This document shows, piece by piece, positions 44,786 through 58,100 of a DNA stretch of 64,000 nt. The notes below the pieces were generated by a model. It did not search any database. It was not told where the DNA came from and saw nothing but the letters and a program-made list of their open reading frames with translations. Source of the DNA: Paguma larvata (Eukaryota > Chordata > Mammalia > Carnivora > Viverridae); NCBI GenBank assembly GCA_030068075.1, contig CM057831.1:9405370-9469369 (forward strand). The letters run 5' to 3'. Both the position numbers and the translations under genes were made by a program. Numbering within the stretch: position 1 is the stretch's first letter; every line of letters starts with the position of its first letter.

Positions 44786-46596
44786 AAAGCAAGCTGTTCC
44801 TAAGAAAGTGTGGGGCTCCATTAAAATGAAGTGAAAGCCTGGGTCCATGTGGAAATAAAACCCAGCTGTGCATAAGAGCTGTGACAAGCGGAGAGGAGTT
44901 GAATGTACTCACTGCCACTTCCGGCCAAGGAAAGGGACGTCTTACAAAACAGCTTACAAAAGTATAAGCTCTGAAGTAGGAACTCAGAATAGGATCCGGG
45001 GCCCAGAGCCTATATTCACTGAGGGCTTTTTATAAAATAAGCTTTTTATTTTGGAAAAAAATTTAAACTTCTAGCAAAGTGTAAAGATAATATAGAGTTT
45101 GTTTTGTTACTCTGTACTCCACTGTCCTGTTACACTTCTTACATAACTACGGTACATTTGTCAAGACTGAGAGACGAACAATGCATGCATTTGTAGGAAC
45201 GAAACTCCAGCTTCTATTCAGATCTCACCAGTTTCACCACTAACGTTCTAACCTTGGTTTTTACAAAACGTTGACAGCAAGGAGCCAAAGGGCCAGAAGG
45301 TCAGAGTGCAACCCGGTAGGACACTGGGTTCAAGTCCCAACTACGTGTCATGCTAACCATAGAATCTTAGCAAGTTTTCTGAGTGTGTTTCCTCTTTATC
45401 ATACCTCCACCTCTCTGCCTACACATCTGACAGCCACTGGCCGGAGTCAGGGAAGAGACATCTCCAGCTTGGCAGTGACTCCGGCTCATGCTCTCCAGTT
45501 AAGAGAAGGGATGGAGTCCCTTTGGGATTTTTAGATTTCAACATTGCTTCAAAATCCACATTATGTGTCAAATGGCTGGCCGACGGACAGCCTTTCTTTT
45601 GGGGTCTGAGAAGTGCACACTGCAGCAGAGACCACAGCTGTCTGATAAGATCCATTTTCCCCTTCCTCCTGGTGTGCACTGCATTTCTGAGGCTCTCTTG
45701 CATGAAGGAGCACCATGCAACTAAATTCTAGCTGTCAGAATGTGAGTCAAAGCCTGTGCCGTTTCTAGAGCTGCCCTGTTACCTCTCCTAAGCCACCTCC
45801 CAAGCTGTCTCCAAGCTCGGCTCAACTCACTAAAATGACAATAACCCAAAGCGACCTTGTTAGCGTCGACACCAGCCTAGTCCCTAAACGGCCCCCCAAA
45901 AAGAGTATGTTCCTCCCACTACCCCAATCTCAAACTACCCCACATGTTACATGAGTGAGGAAGGAGAAAAAAAACTCCTATGATGGCAAGCTGGTCCATT
46001 CGGTGGCTGTCATGGAGGTTTAGCCTAACACAGTGCTAAAAGTCGATTCCGAGAGAGCAAGACGTTCCTTCCGGATCTGTGCTCAGCGCCTCAGGGGCAC
46101 AGGACTGAGGTGACAACCTGTCAGAGTCCAGGACACAGGATCACATTCATCCAAGTAAGGCCTTGCTTTTGTTTCCCTTTCCCTCCACCATTCGCGATAC
46201 CGGTCCCATTCCATTCCCTCCTACAGCGCTATTCCAGGGAGTTAAGGTGTATAGACCCCTCAAAAAAACGCTGCTTAGTGTGTCTTAATTTACTTAGCTG
46301 GTTTTTGCTGTAAGTCGAATTCTTCTTTATTTTCCTCCCCCGGAGTCTGTCATGTCACAGCAGTTCCTAACTGCTTGCGTCTGGCTGCGTTTATGATATT
46401 CTCTCCTATGCACATACCACGTTACTTATCGGTTCCCTTGGGGACAGACATCCGAGTTGCTTCCAGCTTCTTGCTACCCAAACTATACACAGATAAACAT
46501 CCTTTTATGTAACTCCTTGTGGATCTATCTGCAAGTTTCACGGAAGGATACGGCCAGAAGTAGAGCTGCTTTGATGTAGAGTATATACATACTTAT
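44786..46596. other. Intergenic space between the convergent genes
   Basis: Holds old repeat remains: LINE-like text at 45021-45250 and 46290-46590, and a MIR piece at 45295-45425. The 94-codon minus frame at 45419-45703 has no recognisable motif. Confidence 0.4.
45295..45425 (-). mobile_element. MIR fragment (minus strand)
   Basis: CACTGGGTTCAAGTCCCAAC and AATCTTAGCAAGTTTTCTGA resemble the reverse MIR 3' part; degraded. Confidence 0.6.
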
Positions 46597-46667
46597 TGCA
46601 TTAGTTACCTACGGCTGTGTAACAAATTACCTCCAAACTTGGCAGCTTAAAACAACAACACCCACAG

Positions 46668-47590
46668 GATGAGAGAACATGTTGGTAAATCATGTATCTG
46701 ATAAGAGACGGGGAACCAGAATATACAAAGAGCTCTACATTAGAGTGTATGTGTGTGTGTGTGCGCGCGCACGGGTGCATGCTTGTATGTACGTATGACA
46801 CACAACCCAAGTGAAAAATGGGTAAAGGATTTGAATAAACATTTCTCCAAAGAAGATATATACGAATGTTAAACAACATTAGGCGCTAGGAAAATGCAAA
46901 TCAAAACCACGGTGAGACAGCACTTCACACCGGCCAACATGCCCCTAATCAAGGCAGATAGCAACCCGTGTTGGCAAAGATGTGGAGAAACTGGAACTCT
47001 CATACGCCGCTTTGGAAGTTTGGCAGTTCCTCAAAAAGTTAAACGGGGACTTTATGACCTTGCAAATCTACGTCGAAAGAAGTGAAAATGTAGGTCATAC
47101 AAAAACTTGTAGGTAAGTGTTCACGGCAGCATCACTCACAACGGACAGAAGGCAGAAACGGCTCGACTGTCCACCAACTAAGGCATGAATACAATGTGCT
47201 ATCCATACAAGGGGATATTATCAGCCACGAAAAGGAATGAAGAACTGAGACGTACTACAACTAAAAACAATATACTCAGTGAAAAGAGCTAGACACGAAA
47301 GGCCACATATTGTCAGAGAGTCCCATTCACATACTACAGGAAATGTCTCCAACAGGCGGATTCAAAGAGACAGTGGATTCGTCTCTGGGGGGGATGGGGG
47401 AGCTGGGGACAAGCGAGGAAGGACTGCTAATGGATACAAAGTTCTCATACCCAGAGTGATCAAAATGTTTTAAAGTTAATGGTGGAAATAGGTACACAAC
47501 TCTGTGATATCTAAAAACCACTGAACTATATTCATGGGAAATGAGTTAACCGTATAGTATGAGTTACAACTCAATAAAGCTTTTTAAAAA
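46668..47590 (+). mobile_element. L1 3' end
   Basis: Contains the sense-strand text of L1 ORF2's end and 3' UTR (AAATGGGTAAAGGATTTGAA, TTTCTCCAAAGAAGATATA, TTGGCAGTTCCTCAAAAAGT) and closes with AATAAAGC and an A-rich tail near 47585. A TG/CG microsatellite sits at 46748-46770. It is inserted into an older repeat. Confidence 0.85.
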
Positions 47591-47816
47591 ATGAACACCT
47601 ATTATTTCACTGTTTCTTTGGGTCAAAAGTTTGGAGCTAGGTGATTCTGGCTCAGGATCTCTCATGGGGTTGTGGTCACATGTCAATCGGGGCCACGTTC
47701 ATCTAAAGGTGTGAATGGAGCCAGAACACCCACTTCCAAGGTGGTTCACTCACACCAATAGGTGCCATCTATTGGGGAGAGGTCTTAGTTCCTCTCCACA
47801 TGGACTTCTCCATGAG

Positions 47817-47897
47817 TATTTTTATTTGCATTTCTCTAATTACCAATGAGGCAATATACTTATTAGTCATTCTGGTTTTCCCTCTAGATTTTGGCTA
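47817..47897. repeat. Inserted copy of a downstream L1 segment
   Basis: This segment (TTTATTTGCATTTCTCTAAT, TACCAATGAGGCAATATACT, TATTAGTCATTCTGG) interrupts the older repeat exactly between CTCCATGAG and CTGAGTGTCC. It matches 48511-48585 in the same orientation with only about five or six differences. Confidence 0.85.
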
Positions 47898-48119
47898 CCT
47901 GAGTGTCCTCATGACCTAGCAGTTGGCTTCTTCCACAGCAAGCGATCCAAGAAAACACAAGGCAGGGGTTTCGATGTCTTTTGTGACCTAGTCTCAGAAG
48001 TTACACATTTCCAGTACATCCTACTGGTTACACGGGACAGCCCTATTCATTACGGGAGGGGACTACAAAGGGCTTAATACCAGGAGTCAGGGATCATCGA
48101 GGGCAATCTTGGAAGCTGG

Positions 48120-48345
48120 CTATAAACACGTGATGATTGGGAAGACAATAATAATAACAGCTAACAATTTTGTGACACATACTATGTGCCAAGCACTGTT
48201 CTAAGCTCACAAAAAACCTACAAGGTAGGTACTATTATCTCCATTTAACAAAGAAGTTAAGTGGCTTACCAAGGTCACGCTATTAGCAAAAGACATAGCT
48301 GGGATTCAAACTCAGGCAGTACAGCTCCAGAACCACACTCTTAAA
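48120..48345 (+). mobile_element. MIR element
   Basis: ACTATGTGCCAAGCACTGTT, CAAGGTAGGTACTATTATCT, ACCAAGGTCACGC and GGGATTCAAACTCAGGCAGT: a well-preserved MIR. Confidence 0.9.
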
Positions 48346-48369
48346 AACTATGTATCCCAGATATTACTT

Positions 48370-49060
48370 AATTCCAGTGAAGTGCTGCCCATTTGTTCTC
48401 CAGAATGGATACACCAGTTGAAACTCTCCATTGAGTTTTCATTCCCTGTGAGGGCTCAGTCTCCTATTTTTGCCAAACCAATAGATACAAAGTAGAAACA
48501 CATGAACGTTTTAATTTGCATTTCTCTAATTACCAACGAGGTAATATACTTATTAGTCATTCTGGTTTCCCCTTTAGATTTGCCTATTTACATTCTTTGC
48601 CCATTTTTATCTTGTTTTGTTTTTCTTCCTGATTCGCGGTAGTACTTTTTATATTCAGTCTTTTATATATGCAATCCCTTGTCAGTTTTAAACACTGCAG
48701 ATATTTTCTCCTAATCTGTACACATCTTAACTTTGTGAGATGCTTTGTTACCAGAAATCTTTAATTATGAAGTAGTCAAAGGTATCAAATCTTATGGATA
48801 GTGCTTTGGGATCTTATTTAAGAAATCTATCCTCACCCCAAAGTCACCAAGACTTTCTCCAATTTTTCCTACTGGCTTTAACATTTTACCTTTCATTTAG
48901 GTCTTTCATCACTTTGGGATGTCTTTGTCTTACGTGGTTTGAGGTAGGGATCCAACTTTATTTTTGTCCATGTATAAGTCAATTTTCTAAGCGCCATTAT
49001 CTGTTTCTGCTCCACTAATTTGTGACACTACCTTTGTCATACGCCGTGCCTCCAAATAGC
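48370..49060 (-). mobile_element. Old L1 3' region (antisense)
   Basis: Text such as TTTAATTTGCATTTCTCTAA, CTTTGCCCATTTTTAT, TTCTCCTAATCTGTA and TCCATGTATAAGTCAATTTTC is typical of antisense 3' parts of old L1 families. No open frame survives. It lies just downstream of the BUD13 poly(A) site. Confidence 0.7.
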
Positions 49061-49254
49061 TATGTCTATTCCTAAGTCTAGTTTAGCAGTAATTCATATT
49101 TTCTAAGAGGAAGGACCTATCACTGCCAGTTTCTACTTCCACTGCTTTCTAGATTAATGAAATCCAACCATCACTCTCCAAGATCCATGGAGGTTCAACA
49201 TTAGCTTGTGTTCTAATGAAAAGAGAATACCCAGTTAAGAACATGACTGTGAAA

Positions 49255-49547
49255 AAATAAATGCATGTTTATTAAAAAAGAAAAACCCTAACCAAGAACA
49301 AACCCTGGGACACGGAAAAAGCAACGCTTCCTCTGAAGGCCAGCAATCACCAGTGTGGGCGCACCTGAGAAGTGCAGGCGCCTCAGTCCAAACATCAGGT
49401 CTCAAAATACTCTTCTGTAGTCAAAGCTGGCATTCAGGCTGCTGGTCTGTGTGGACCCTGATTACTAGCAGGGGCTGTCGCAGCTGGATGTCTGGCTGCC
49501 CTATGTCCATTGCCACAACCCACAGCCGCCCCACAGCCTCAGGAAAG
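49255..49547 (-). other. BUD13: BUD13 3' untranslated region with poly(A) signal
   Basis: Minus-strand sequence after the stop contains AATAAA at 49268-49273, followed by an A/T-rich and T-rich stretch (CATGCATTTATTTTTTCAC), a typical cleavage context. This predicts a short 3' UTR of about 290 bp. The cleavage point is inferred. Confidence 0.7.
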
Positions 49548-49641
49548 TTACATATCCTCAACACTCCACTTGTAGGCAAGTTCCTCCACCGCCTTCTTGC
49601 TGGCAAGCCTGGCAAAGCGCTTCTGTTCAAATCCATTGGAT
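49548..49641 (-). CDS. BUD13: BUD13 final coding exon and stop
   Basis: The acceptor CTTGATTGCAG precedes 49641. The exon completes the split Arg codon and reads [18 protein letters not shown] then [12 protein letters not shown] and TAA (49548-49550). This is the exact C-terminal end expected of vertebrate BUD13. In another frame on the same strand a 108-residue open frame overlaps it and is a shadow. Confidence 0.96.
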
Positions 49642-52167
49642 CTGCAATCAAGAGACACTGGTCAGCCAGAATCCTGAACTGGACATTCATTTTTGAAAAA
49701 AGAAGAGTTGACAACCTAACGAATGAGGAGGAAAGTAAGGCGGTCATGTGAAAATATGTAAGACATACGCGGTAGAATCAAAAAGCCAAAACACATAATT
49801 CATCCTTTTATTAGTTCTTATTCAGACCCTTCTGCCAGTCTTTGACAACCGTTCCGAACATCTACCACTCTACAGGCCCAGCTCCGTCTCAGCCGAAGTC
49901 CACATCTTCCAATGTATCCATTCGTCACACAAACATTTGGTGGATTCTTACAGGCACCGCTCATCTAGGTGCACCGCACTGTACCGCACTTACTTCGTGC
50001 CTCGGTGTCACATGTTGGTAACTTGCAATATCTCAAATTTTCTCGTCATCTGTTACGGTGATCTTTAACCACTGATCTTTACCATAACTACTGCAAACTG
50101 TTTTGGAGTGCCACGAATCGCGCCCACAGGAGACGGCAAACTTAGGTGGTGAATGTTGTGTGTCTTCTGATTGCTCCACTGACCGGCCACTCCCCCGTCT
50201 CTCTCCCTCTCCTCCAGCCTATTCCCTGGGACACAGCAATACTGAAATCAGGCCAGTTAATGCCCCTACAGTGGCCTCTAAGTGTTCAGGCAAAAGAAAC
50301 ATCTCGCTTTAAGTCAAAAGCTAGAAAAATGATCAAGCTCAGTGAAGAAGGCAAGTTGAAAGCCAAGAGAGGCCAACAGCTACGCCTCTTGCACCAGTCA
50401 GTCAACTTAAACGCGAAGGAAAAGTTATTGAAGAAAGTTAAAAGTGCTACTCCAAAGAATATACAAACGACAAAGAAGCAAAACAGCCCTATTGCTGATA
50501 TGCAGGAAGTTTGAGTGGTCAGGACAGGGGATCAAACGAGCTATAACGTTCCTCTGAGCCGAAGCCTACTCCAGAGCGAGGCCCTGACTCTCCTCAATTC
50601 TGTGAAGGCTGAGAGAGGGGGGGAAGCTGCAGAAGAAAGGTTGGAGCTGGCAGAGGTTGTTCGTGAGGTTTCAGGAAAGAAGTTGTCTCCATAACATGAA
50701 AGTGCAAGGCGAAGCAGCAAGTGCTGATGGAGAAGCTGCAGCGAGTTGTCTAACAGATCCAGCAAAGACAGTCAGTGACGGTGGTCACACCAAACAGCTT
50801 TTCAGTAGAGATGAAATGGCCCCCCACTGGAAGAAGATGCCATCTAGGGCTTTCATAGCTACAGAGGGGAAGTCAGCGCCTGGCTTCGAAGTTTCAGAGG
50901 ACAGGCTCACTCTCTTGCCAAAGGGCCAATGCAGCTGGCGACTTTAAACTGAATTTCTTGAAAGAGCTTGTATTCATTGCCTACACTTCGTCACTTTTCA
51001 TTCACTCCTTAACACAAGGGAACCTAGCTTTTGTCTCTCATGCCACAGAGTTAGCTCTCTTTCAGGCCACTGGTGACCTTCCCTATTGTCAAATCCAGTG
51101 CTTTCTCTCTCTCCCCAAGTCAGTCACCAGGTCCTGCCACCTCATCCCCTGAACACTCCCCTGCAGTTCGGACCTCCACTTCCTTTCCCCTGACCTACTG
51201 CAGTAGCCTTTTATCTTGTCTCTCCACTTCCACACTTGTGCCTTTCAAAGGCTTCCTGTTACTGCCTTAATGACTCGTCTATCTAACACAAAAATCCTTC
51301 GGGGGGGCTTTGCCTTTAGGGTGAAGACCACACTCATCGGAAATGCTTCTAAAGCCTGCTGTGCCCAGGCCCCTGCTTACCTTTCCAATCTGCCACACAC
51401 GCTCCACTTCACACTTCACGCTACCCGACAACAGCAAACTGCTGATGACTGCCCCCCCATAACACTATGACGCCCCACACCCTTATGACTTCGCACTTTA
51501 ACCTCCTTCCTCTTCTTATGTTGGCTGGTGACTGACATCCCTGAAGACTAAGCTCGCGAATATTCTAGGAAGCTTTCCCTAACCGCACTCTCCCATGGCT
51601 GAATTTATCCTACCTTTGTGCTCCCAGAGCACCTTGAAAGTCCTCTATAGTAATACTTAGCAAGTAGTATTGAAATTACTTGTCTTTCTGCTCTAGATAG
51701 AAAGTAAGTTCCTAGGCGTAGGGACTATGACTACCTGTGAGAGCCTAGCACCTGGTACACGGCTGCTTCAAGTAATCCCATCTTTGCTAAGTGTTACTGA
51801 ACCGATGGAGAGAACCGGCTTCCCTCTTTCCTAACGCCTTCCCTAACGGATGAGAAGGATGAATAACAGAGTGTTTTAGGAAGAAGGAAGCTTACTACAA
51901 ATGGTTCCATTTCTAACCTTAGAAGCATGCAGGGTATTCTAGAGCACCAAGGAAACCACTGTCTTTTGCCCTGGGGAATAAGTACTTAAGAGAACGAACA
52001 CGAATATGATCATACAGATGAAGGACATATGAATAACAAACCAAACCCCACAGAATAAAAAAAACACACCCTAAGAGAACACACAGTAGAAAAGACTTGG
52101 ACTAGAGAATCAGGAGCCCAGGAGTCTTATAATGTTTTTATTTTTTTTTTGAGAGAGAGAAAGAGAC

Positions 52168-52198
<31 letters not shown>

Positions 52199-55100
52199 CA
52201 GAGTACGAGCAGGGGAGGGACAGAGTACGAGGGACACACAGAGTCTGAAGCAGGTTCCAGGCTCTGCGCTGTCAGCACACAGCCAGCTACAGGGCTCAAA
52301 CTCACAAACCGAGAGATCATGACCTGAGCCGAAGTCAGACACTTCACCGACTGAGCCACACAGGTGCCCCAAGAGCCCAGGATTCTAATTCCAGCTTTCT
52401 CGGGAGAGCTAAATAACTCGAGGTAGGTAGTTAAATTTATATGGGCCTTGCTTGTCTCTTAAATAGTAATGGGATTAGATTAGTTGACTCTATGGGTTTT
52501 TCCAACTACAGATATGTTCTAGAAACGTTCACTTGCAATGGGCCAAAACCAGACAAACTAGAAGAGGTGACGAAAGAATGAATAATCAGAAAGAAAACAA
52601 AGATGAAACAGGGAACTAAAAGGAAAGATCTAAGAAAAAATACTAAGTGGAAGAAAATTCCTGGGAGAGCTGGAGACAAATCAGATTCTAAGAAAATACT
52701 AGGTGAGGGAGAGTTCTGAGTTTGGATCCAGAATTTAAAAAAAAAAAAAAAAAAAAAAAAACAGGGAAAAAAAAAAAAAGGATGGACTCAGTGCAGCAGA
52801 GAAAATCTTTAGGGTTATGGTTATAAAAAGATCTGGCTATAAGACAAATTAGCATTCTGAAAAATGCTCCCACTACCAAACAAAAAGCCTATATCCAATG
52901 AACTGCAAATCAAAGTAGTAAGCTAGCCTGAAACCACGGCCACCCTGAGGATACCCGGTATCAGGAACTAGAGCCTCAGATTTTGATGGCAGCCTGGGGG
53001 ACAGAAGACAACACCTTAGGCCCATAGGAGGTGGGACAATGGATTTCAGTCACAGCAGAGGAATCTGAGCAGACTAATCTACTCTCAGATAGCAATTATA
53101 AAGTCTGGACAAAATATGAAGGTGCAAGTATTTGAAATTCTTTGATGGCAAAGGAAAGTGACCAAAAGCAAGCAGAACCTGGATAAGAGTCCATTTGTGA
53201 GAACGGACACATTAGCTTGAGGTATCAGCACAAAGAGGGCAGAGCAGCTGGAAAATCAAGAAGGACTCTCGAAGGGGAGGAAGCTACAAAACAGCTGAAC
53301 CCTGGAATCCACACACAAACGGCACCCAAATCCTTGGCTAACTGCTAAACTGTGCTTGGGCAGGAGAACCACACTGGGCCCAGTGAAAAAGCGGCAGTTA
53401 GAAACTGAAAGAACTGAGCAGAAATTGTAGCTACTGCCCACTGCAAAGGAGACAGCATTTGGAGTTCAAATACACCCAAGTTAACAGTCTACTAGAAATA
53501 AAAATCAACAAACTTCAGAGGAATATAAAAGATTCCAAGTTCTGACAACATATACTTATAGTGTCCAATATATGTTAAAAAAAAAATGACCAGACATAAA
53601 AAGAAACAGTAAAATGTAATCAAACTCAAGAAAAAGGCTATTCATAGAAACCAATCCTAAGGTGACCCAAATGTTACAATGAGGAGACAGGACTTCAAAG
53701 CACCAATTATAAATATTCTCAAGGAAGAGGGAAATGTCTCATAATGAATGAGCAGATGGAAAATCTCAGCAGAGAAATACAAACTATCAAATGGAAACTC
53801 TAGAGGTGAAAAATACAATAAACTAGCTGAAACAAAAAATTCACTCTGCGGGCTTAATAGATTGGAGATGGCAGAAAGTCAATGAACTTGAAAACAGATC
53901 AACAAAAACTATCTGACCTTAAGAACAGAGAGAAAAACGGTGCTAGAAAAATGAACAGGACTTCAGAGCTCTGCGGAATAACAGTAAGTGGTGGAAAATA
54001 GTGTAACTGGAGAAGAAAGAGTAGTTCAGAAAAAATAACTGATGAAAAAATAGCCAAATACTTCCCAAAGGTGAGTAACATGAATTTAAAGATCCAGAGA
54101 GCACCACAAACCCAAAGCAAGATAAATGCAAAGAAAACCACACCGAGGTACATCATAAACTGCTAAAAACCTAAAATGAGAAGAAAATCTGCCAGAGAAA
54201 AACCATATATTGCAATTTGGGGGGGCCGGGGGAGTGTAACAATAAAATAAGTGAGGACTAAGGATTTATTTCTAATTAGAAATAATGGAGACCAAAAAAT
54301 GATGAAACTTCCTTAAAGGCTGATGGACTCTCAGAGAACTCTGATACTATCAATCCAGAGTTCACGACCTTGTGAGCTTCCTGGGTTAAGTCTGAAATTG
54401 GCCCCAATACATGGAGGGCAAGGAGGGAACAAAGGAAGAGGCAGGCCACTCCAGATCGATAGGGAGCAGGTTTAATAAGCAAGAGAACTTACATATGAAG
54501 CCTCTCTTGGGCAACCACCTGAATCACAAAAGCTTACACAGAGGCCTTAACTGGATTCAGCCACATATTTGGCCAAGGTGGTCTCAGTAACACCTTACTC
54601 TTTCAAGGCTACATCCTTGAAACAGCTGCTACTATAGGAGAGCAGGCAGGACACACATTCCAAGGACAAGGGAGGGGGTAAGAGGCCTCTGACTGCCTGG
54701 GTCCAGCTTCTGGGTCAACCAGTGGTCCTGTCATTTTGATGACCTCCTCCAACACTATATCAGTAAAACTATCCTTCAGAAATGAAAGTGAGAAAAAGGT
54801 CTCTAATAGAATTGTGCCAATGTCGACTTCCTTACTCTGGTAATACACTATGGTTATGTTAGATTATCACTGGGGGAAGCTGGGTAAAGGGTATACTCTA
54901 ACATGCTGTACCAATTTTTCAAGTTCTTGTCTAAAATTATTTCAAAATTAAACTTTAAAAAAAAAAAGGTGAAATAAAGACATCTTCATATCAACAAAAA
55001 CTGAGAGAATGTGTCACCAACAATCCTACACTAAAGGAATATTAAAAGTTGTTTAGAGGAAAGAAAAAAAAGAACACCAGAAATGGTAAATACGGGAGTT

Positions 55101-58100
55101 AAATATTAACACCTATATATTTTGTTGCTTTTTTAGTTTGTTTTTTTAAATAACTGTAAATAAAAAAATTAGAACACTGAAGGGGCGCCTGGGTGGCTCC
55201 TAACTTGGCTCTAGCATCTAACTTGGGCTCAGATCATGATCTTACAGTTTGCGAGTTCAAGCCCCACATCAGGCTCTGCACTGACAGTGCACAGCCTGCT
55301 TGCAATTCTCTCTCCTTCTCTCTCCCCTCCCCCCCACACCCATGCTTTCTCTATCTCTCAAAATAAACTTAAAAAAAATTTGGAACACTGTATTGTGGGA
55401 TCTATACCATTTATGTAATATATATGACAACAAAGGCACACAGAAGAGGGTAAGTGGAACCACAGTGTTACAAGGTTCATATATCTTATATGAAACGATA
55501 CAGTTATAAACTCCCAGTAGGCTGTGATGAGTTAAAGATACATACTGTAATCCTTAGAGCAAACACTAAAAAAAAATTGCAGGGAGGTTTAGCTAAAAAG
55601 ACAGAGCAATTAAAATTCAATACTTAAATGTACACACCTAAAATCCAAAACACTGACAATACCAAAGGCTGGCAGATATGGAACAACAGGAATCCTCATT
55701 CTTTGGTATATCAAAAAATGGTACAGGGGCGCCTGGGTGGCTCAGTTGGTTAGGCGGCCGACTTCAGCTCGGGTCATGATCTCACAGTCTGTGAGTTCGA
55801 GGCCCGCGTTGGGCTCTGTGCTGACGGCTCAGAGCCTGGAAACTGTTTCAGATTCTCCCTCTCTCTCTCTCTCTCTCTCTGCCCTTCCCCTGCTCATGCT
55901 ATGTCTCTCAAAAATAAATAAATGTTAAAAAAAAAAAAAATGGTACAGCCACACTGGAAGACAACTGGCAGTTTCTCATCAAGTTCAACAGAGCCTCACC
56001 GTATAATCCAGCAATCACTGGGTATTTTTACCCAAGTAAACTGAAAACTATGTCCACATAAAAATCTATACACAAATGTTTACTGCAGCTTTAGTCATAG
56101 TCACTAAAAACTGAAGACGTCCTCCAATTGGGGAATAAACAAACTGACACAGCCATACAATGGGATATTCATGCAAGAACATGGATGAGCCTTACATGCA
56201 TTTTGCTAAGTGCAAGAAGTCAGATTCAAAAGGCTACATATTGTGTGATTCCATTCCTGCGACACTCTGAAAAAGGCAAAACTACAGCAACAGAAAGCAT
56301 AGCACTCATCGCAAACAAGGGTTTGGTGGAGAGGGTGTGACTGACTGAGACGACTTACAGGAGAAATTTTAGGACAATGGAACTGTTCTACATAGTAGTA
56401 GGATGGGGAATGAATGACCCCATGCATCTGTCAAACCCCACAGAACTATACACAATAAAAAACAAACACTAACAGAAGCAAACTATAAAAAGGGAAAATC
56501 ACCCAGGATGTCAGGAGATTCCAGGACTGACTGCAGACTCTGACAAATGAATCCAACTATAGTACAAATGTAAGACATGACAGTACTGGAGCGGGGCAGT
56601 TGGAAAATGGTACTTTCACCAGAAATCATAAGGGTAATAACAAAAGGAACTACACATAAATCCTATATATTTTCGGAAATCTGTTTCTTCTTTCTTAATT
56701 TCTCAATTCCAAAACCACTTTACATGTATACGGAGATGAGCAAAATGGATGCTAGATGGGGGTGCTAGGTTTCTCAATGCCGGAGAGGGAAGTTACAGAC
56801 ACGCAGGGAGAAAAGGTAATCCCCCACTGGAGTCATTTACACACGAACTCATATTTATGTATCTGTATACAGACACACGCGTACAGATGAGTAGGTACAG
56901 AAATAATGACAGATACGTGTGTATACATGAATCACTAGACACGTATTACCTAGCTCTGTCTGCTGGCAGGGCCTAGAAACAATGACACCCCAGTAACCAG
57001 TACTTCTAGCAGTCAGATCTTGGTTTCTAAATACCATTACTCGTTAAAAGCAGCCAGGACTGTTTGGAGAAATGGCTGATTCGAGGGCTGGGACAAGGAA
57101 CATACAAGATGAGCCTGGAGCATCCTGCAGTATCAGAAAGTCAGACAGTGCTCAAAAAATAAAAGGACAGGCCACGCAAAAGGGACACCTTCAAGAATTC
57201 CCAGTGGACGTCACTAGTGTTAACGTTTTTGATTTAGGCACGTCCCAGTGGCTAAAGAACAGAACATTTGAGCAGCAAAATAAATAACGTATTACTGGAT
57301 TACAATCCACAGTATAAAATATACATGAGTCACTACTGATATAAATAAATAACTAAGCAGATCAGGTGACAAAACAAATCCCTATAGAAAAAAAGTCCAA
57401 ACAATATATGTAGCTCTCCCACCTAGGTCACCTTTTCAGTACAAGCTAAACTCAGCGACTCGCTTCTAGAGAACAGAGCGTGGAAGGGGAAAGGGTAACT
57501 CAAGTGGAGGCACCTGGCACACACTCACTGCACCTTAACCTAGTGACTGAGGTTAACACTAGTGCCGCCCTGTGGTTACCAGGTACTGGTTAAAAGGATG
57601 TGCTGAGAAGGGCACGCCGCCGCTGTAGCATTCTTTCCCAAAACCCATAACCCCGGTCCAACCATGAGAAAAACATCAAATGAACGCAATTTGAGGGACA
57701 TTCTACAAAATAACGGATCATATTCCAAAAATCTGTCAGGGTTACAAAGAGCAAAGAAAGACTGAGAAACTGTCACAGACCAGAGCAGACTAAGGAGGAA
57801 CGACAACTAAGTGCAATGTGGGATCCTGAACAGAAAAAGGACTTCACTGGACGAACTGGTGAAATCCAAGTAAAATCTGGTACATTAATAATAACATACC
57901 AATGTTGTCCTGATAAATGTACCATGGTAATGTAATGAATGATAATAAAACTGGATGAGGAGTGTACAGGAATTCTTTACACTATCTGCAAATTTTCTAT
58001 AAATCTACAATTATTCCAAAACGAAAAGTTTATTTTGAAAAAATACAAAAAATAATTTTCAAAACACTCCCCAAAACAACTGCAGGATAGTACGTATCAG

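Larger units (their letters stand above)
46597..48125. repeat. Ancient interspersed repeat split by the L1
   Basis: The left part, 46597-46667 (TTAGTTACCTACGGCTGTGT, AACAAATTACC), and the right part, 47592-48125 (GGTTCACTCACACC, GCGATCCAAGAAAACACAAG, GGGAGGGGACTACAAAGGGC, ending CTTGGAAGCTGGCTATAAAC), read as one common mammalian repeat consensus with the L1 in the middle. I recognise the text but do not know its family name with certainty. Confidence 0.65.

Noticed and set aside
49353..49751. 132-codon plus-strand frame over the BUD13 last exon
   Set aside because: Antisense shadow of the BUD13 coding exon and 3' UTR.
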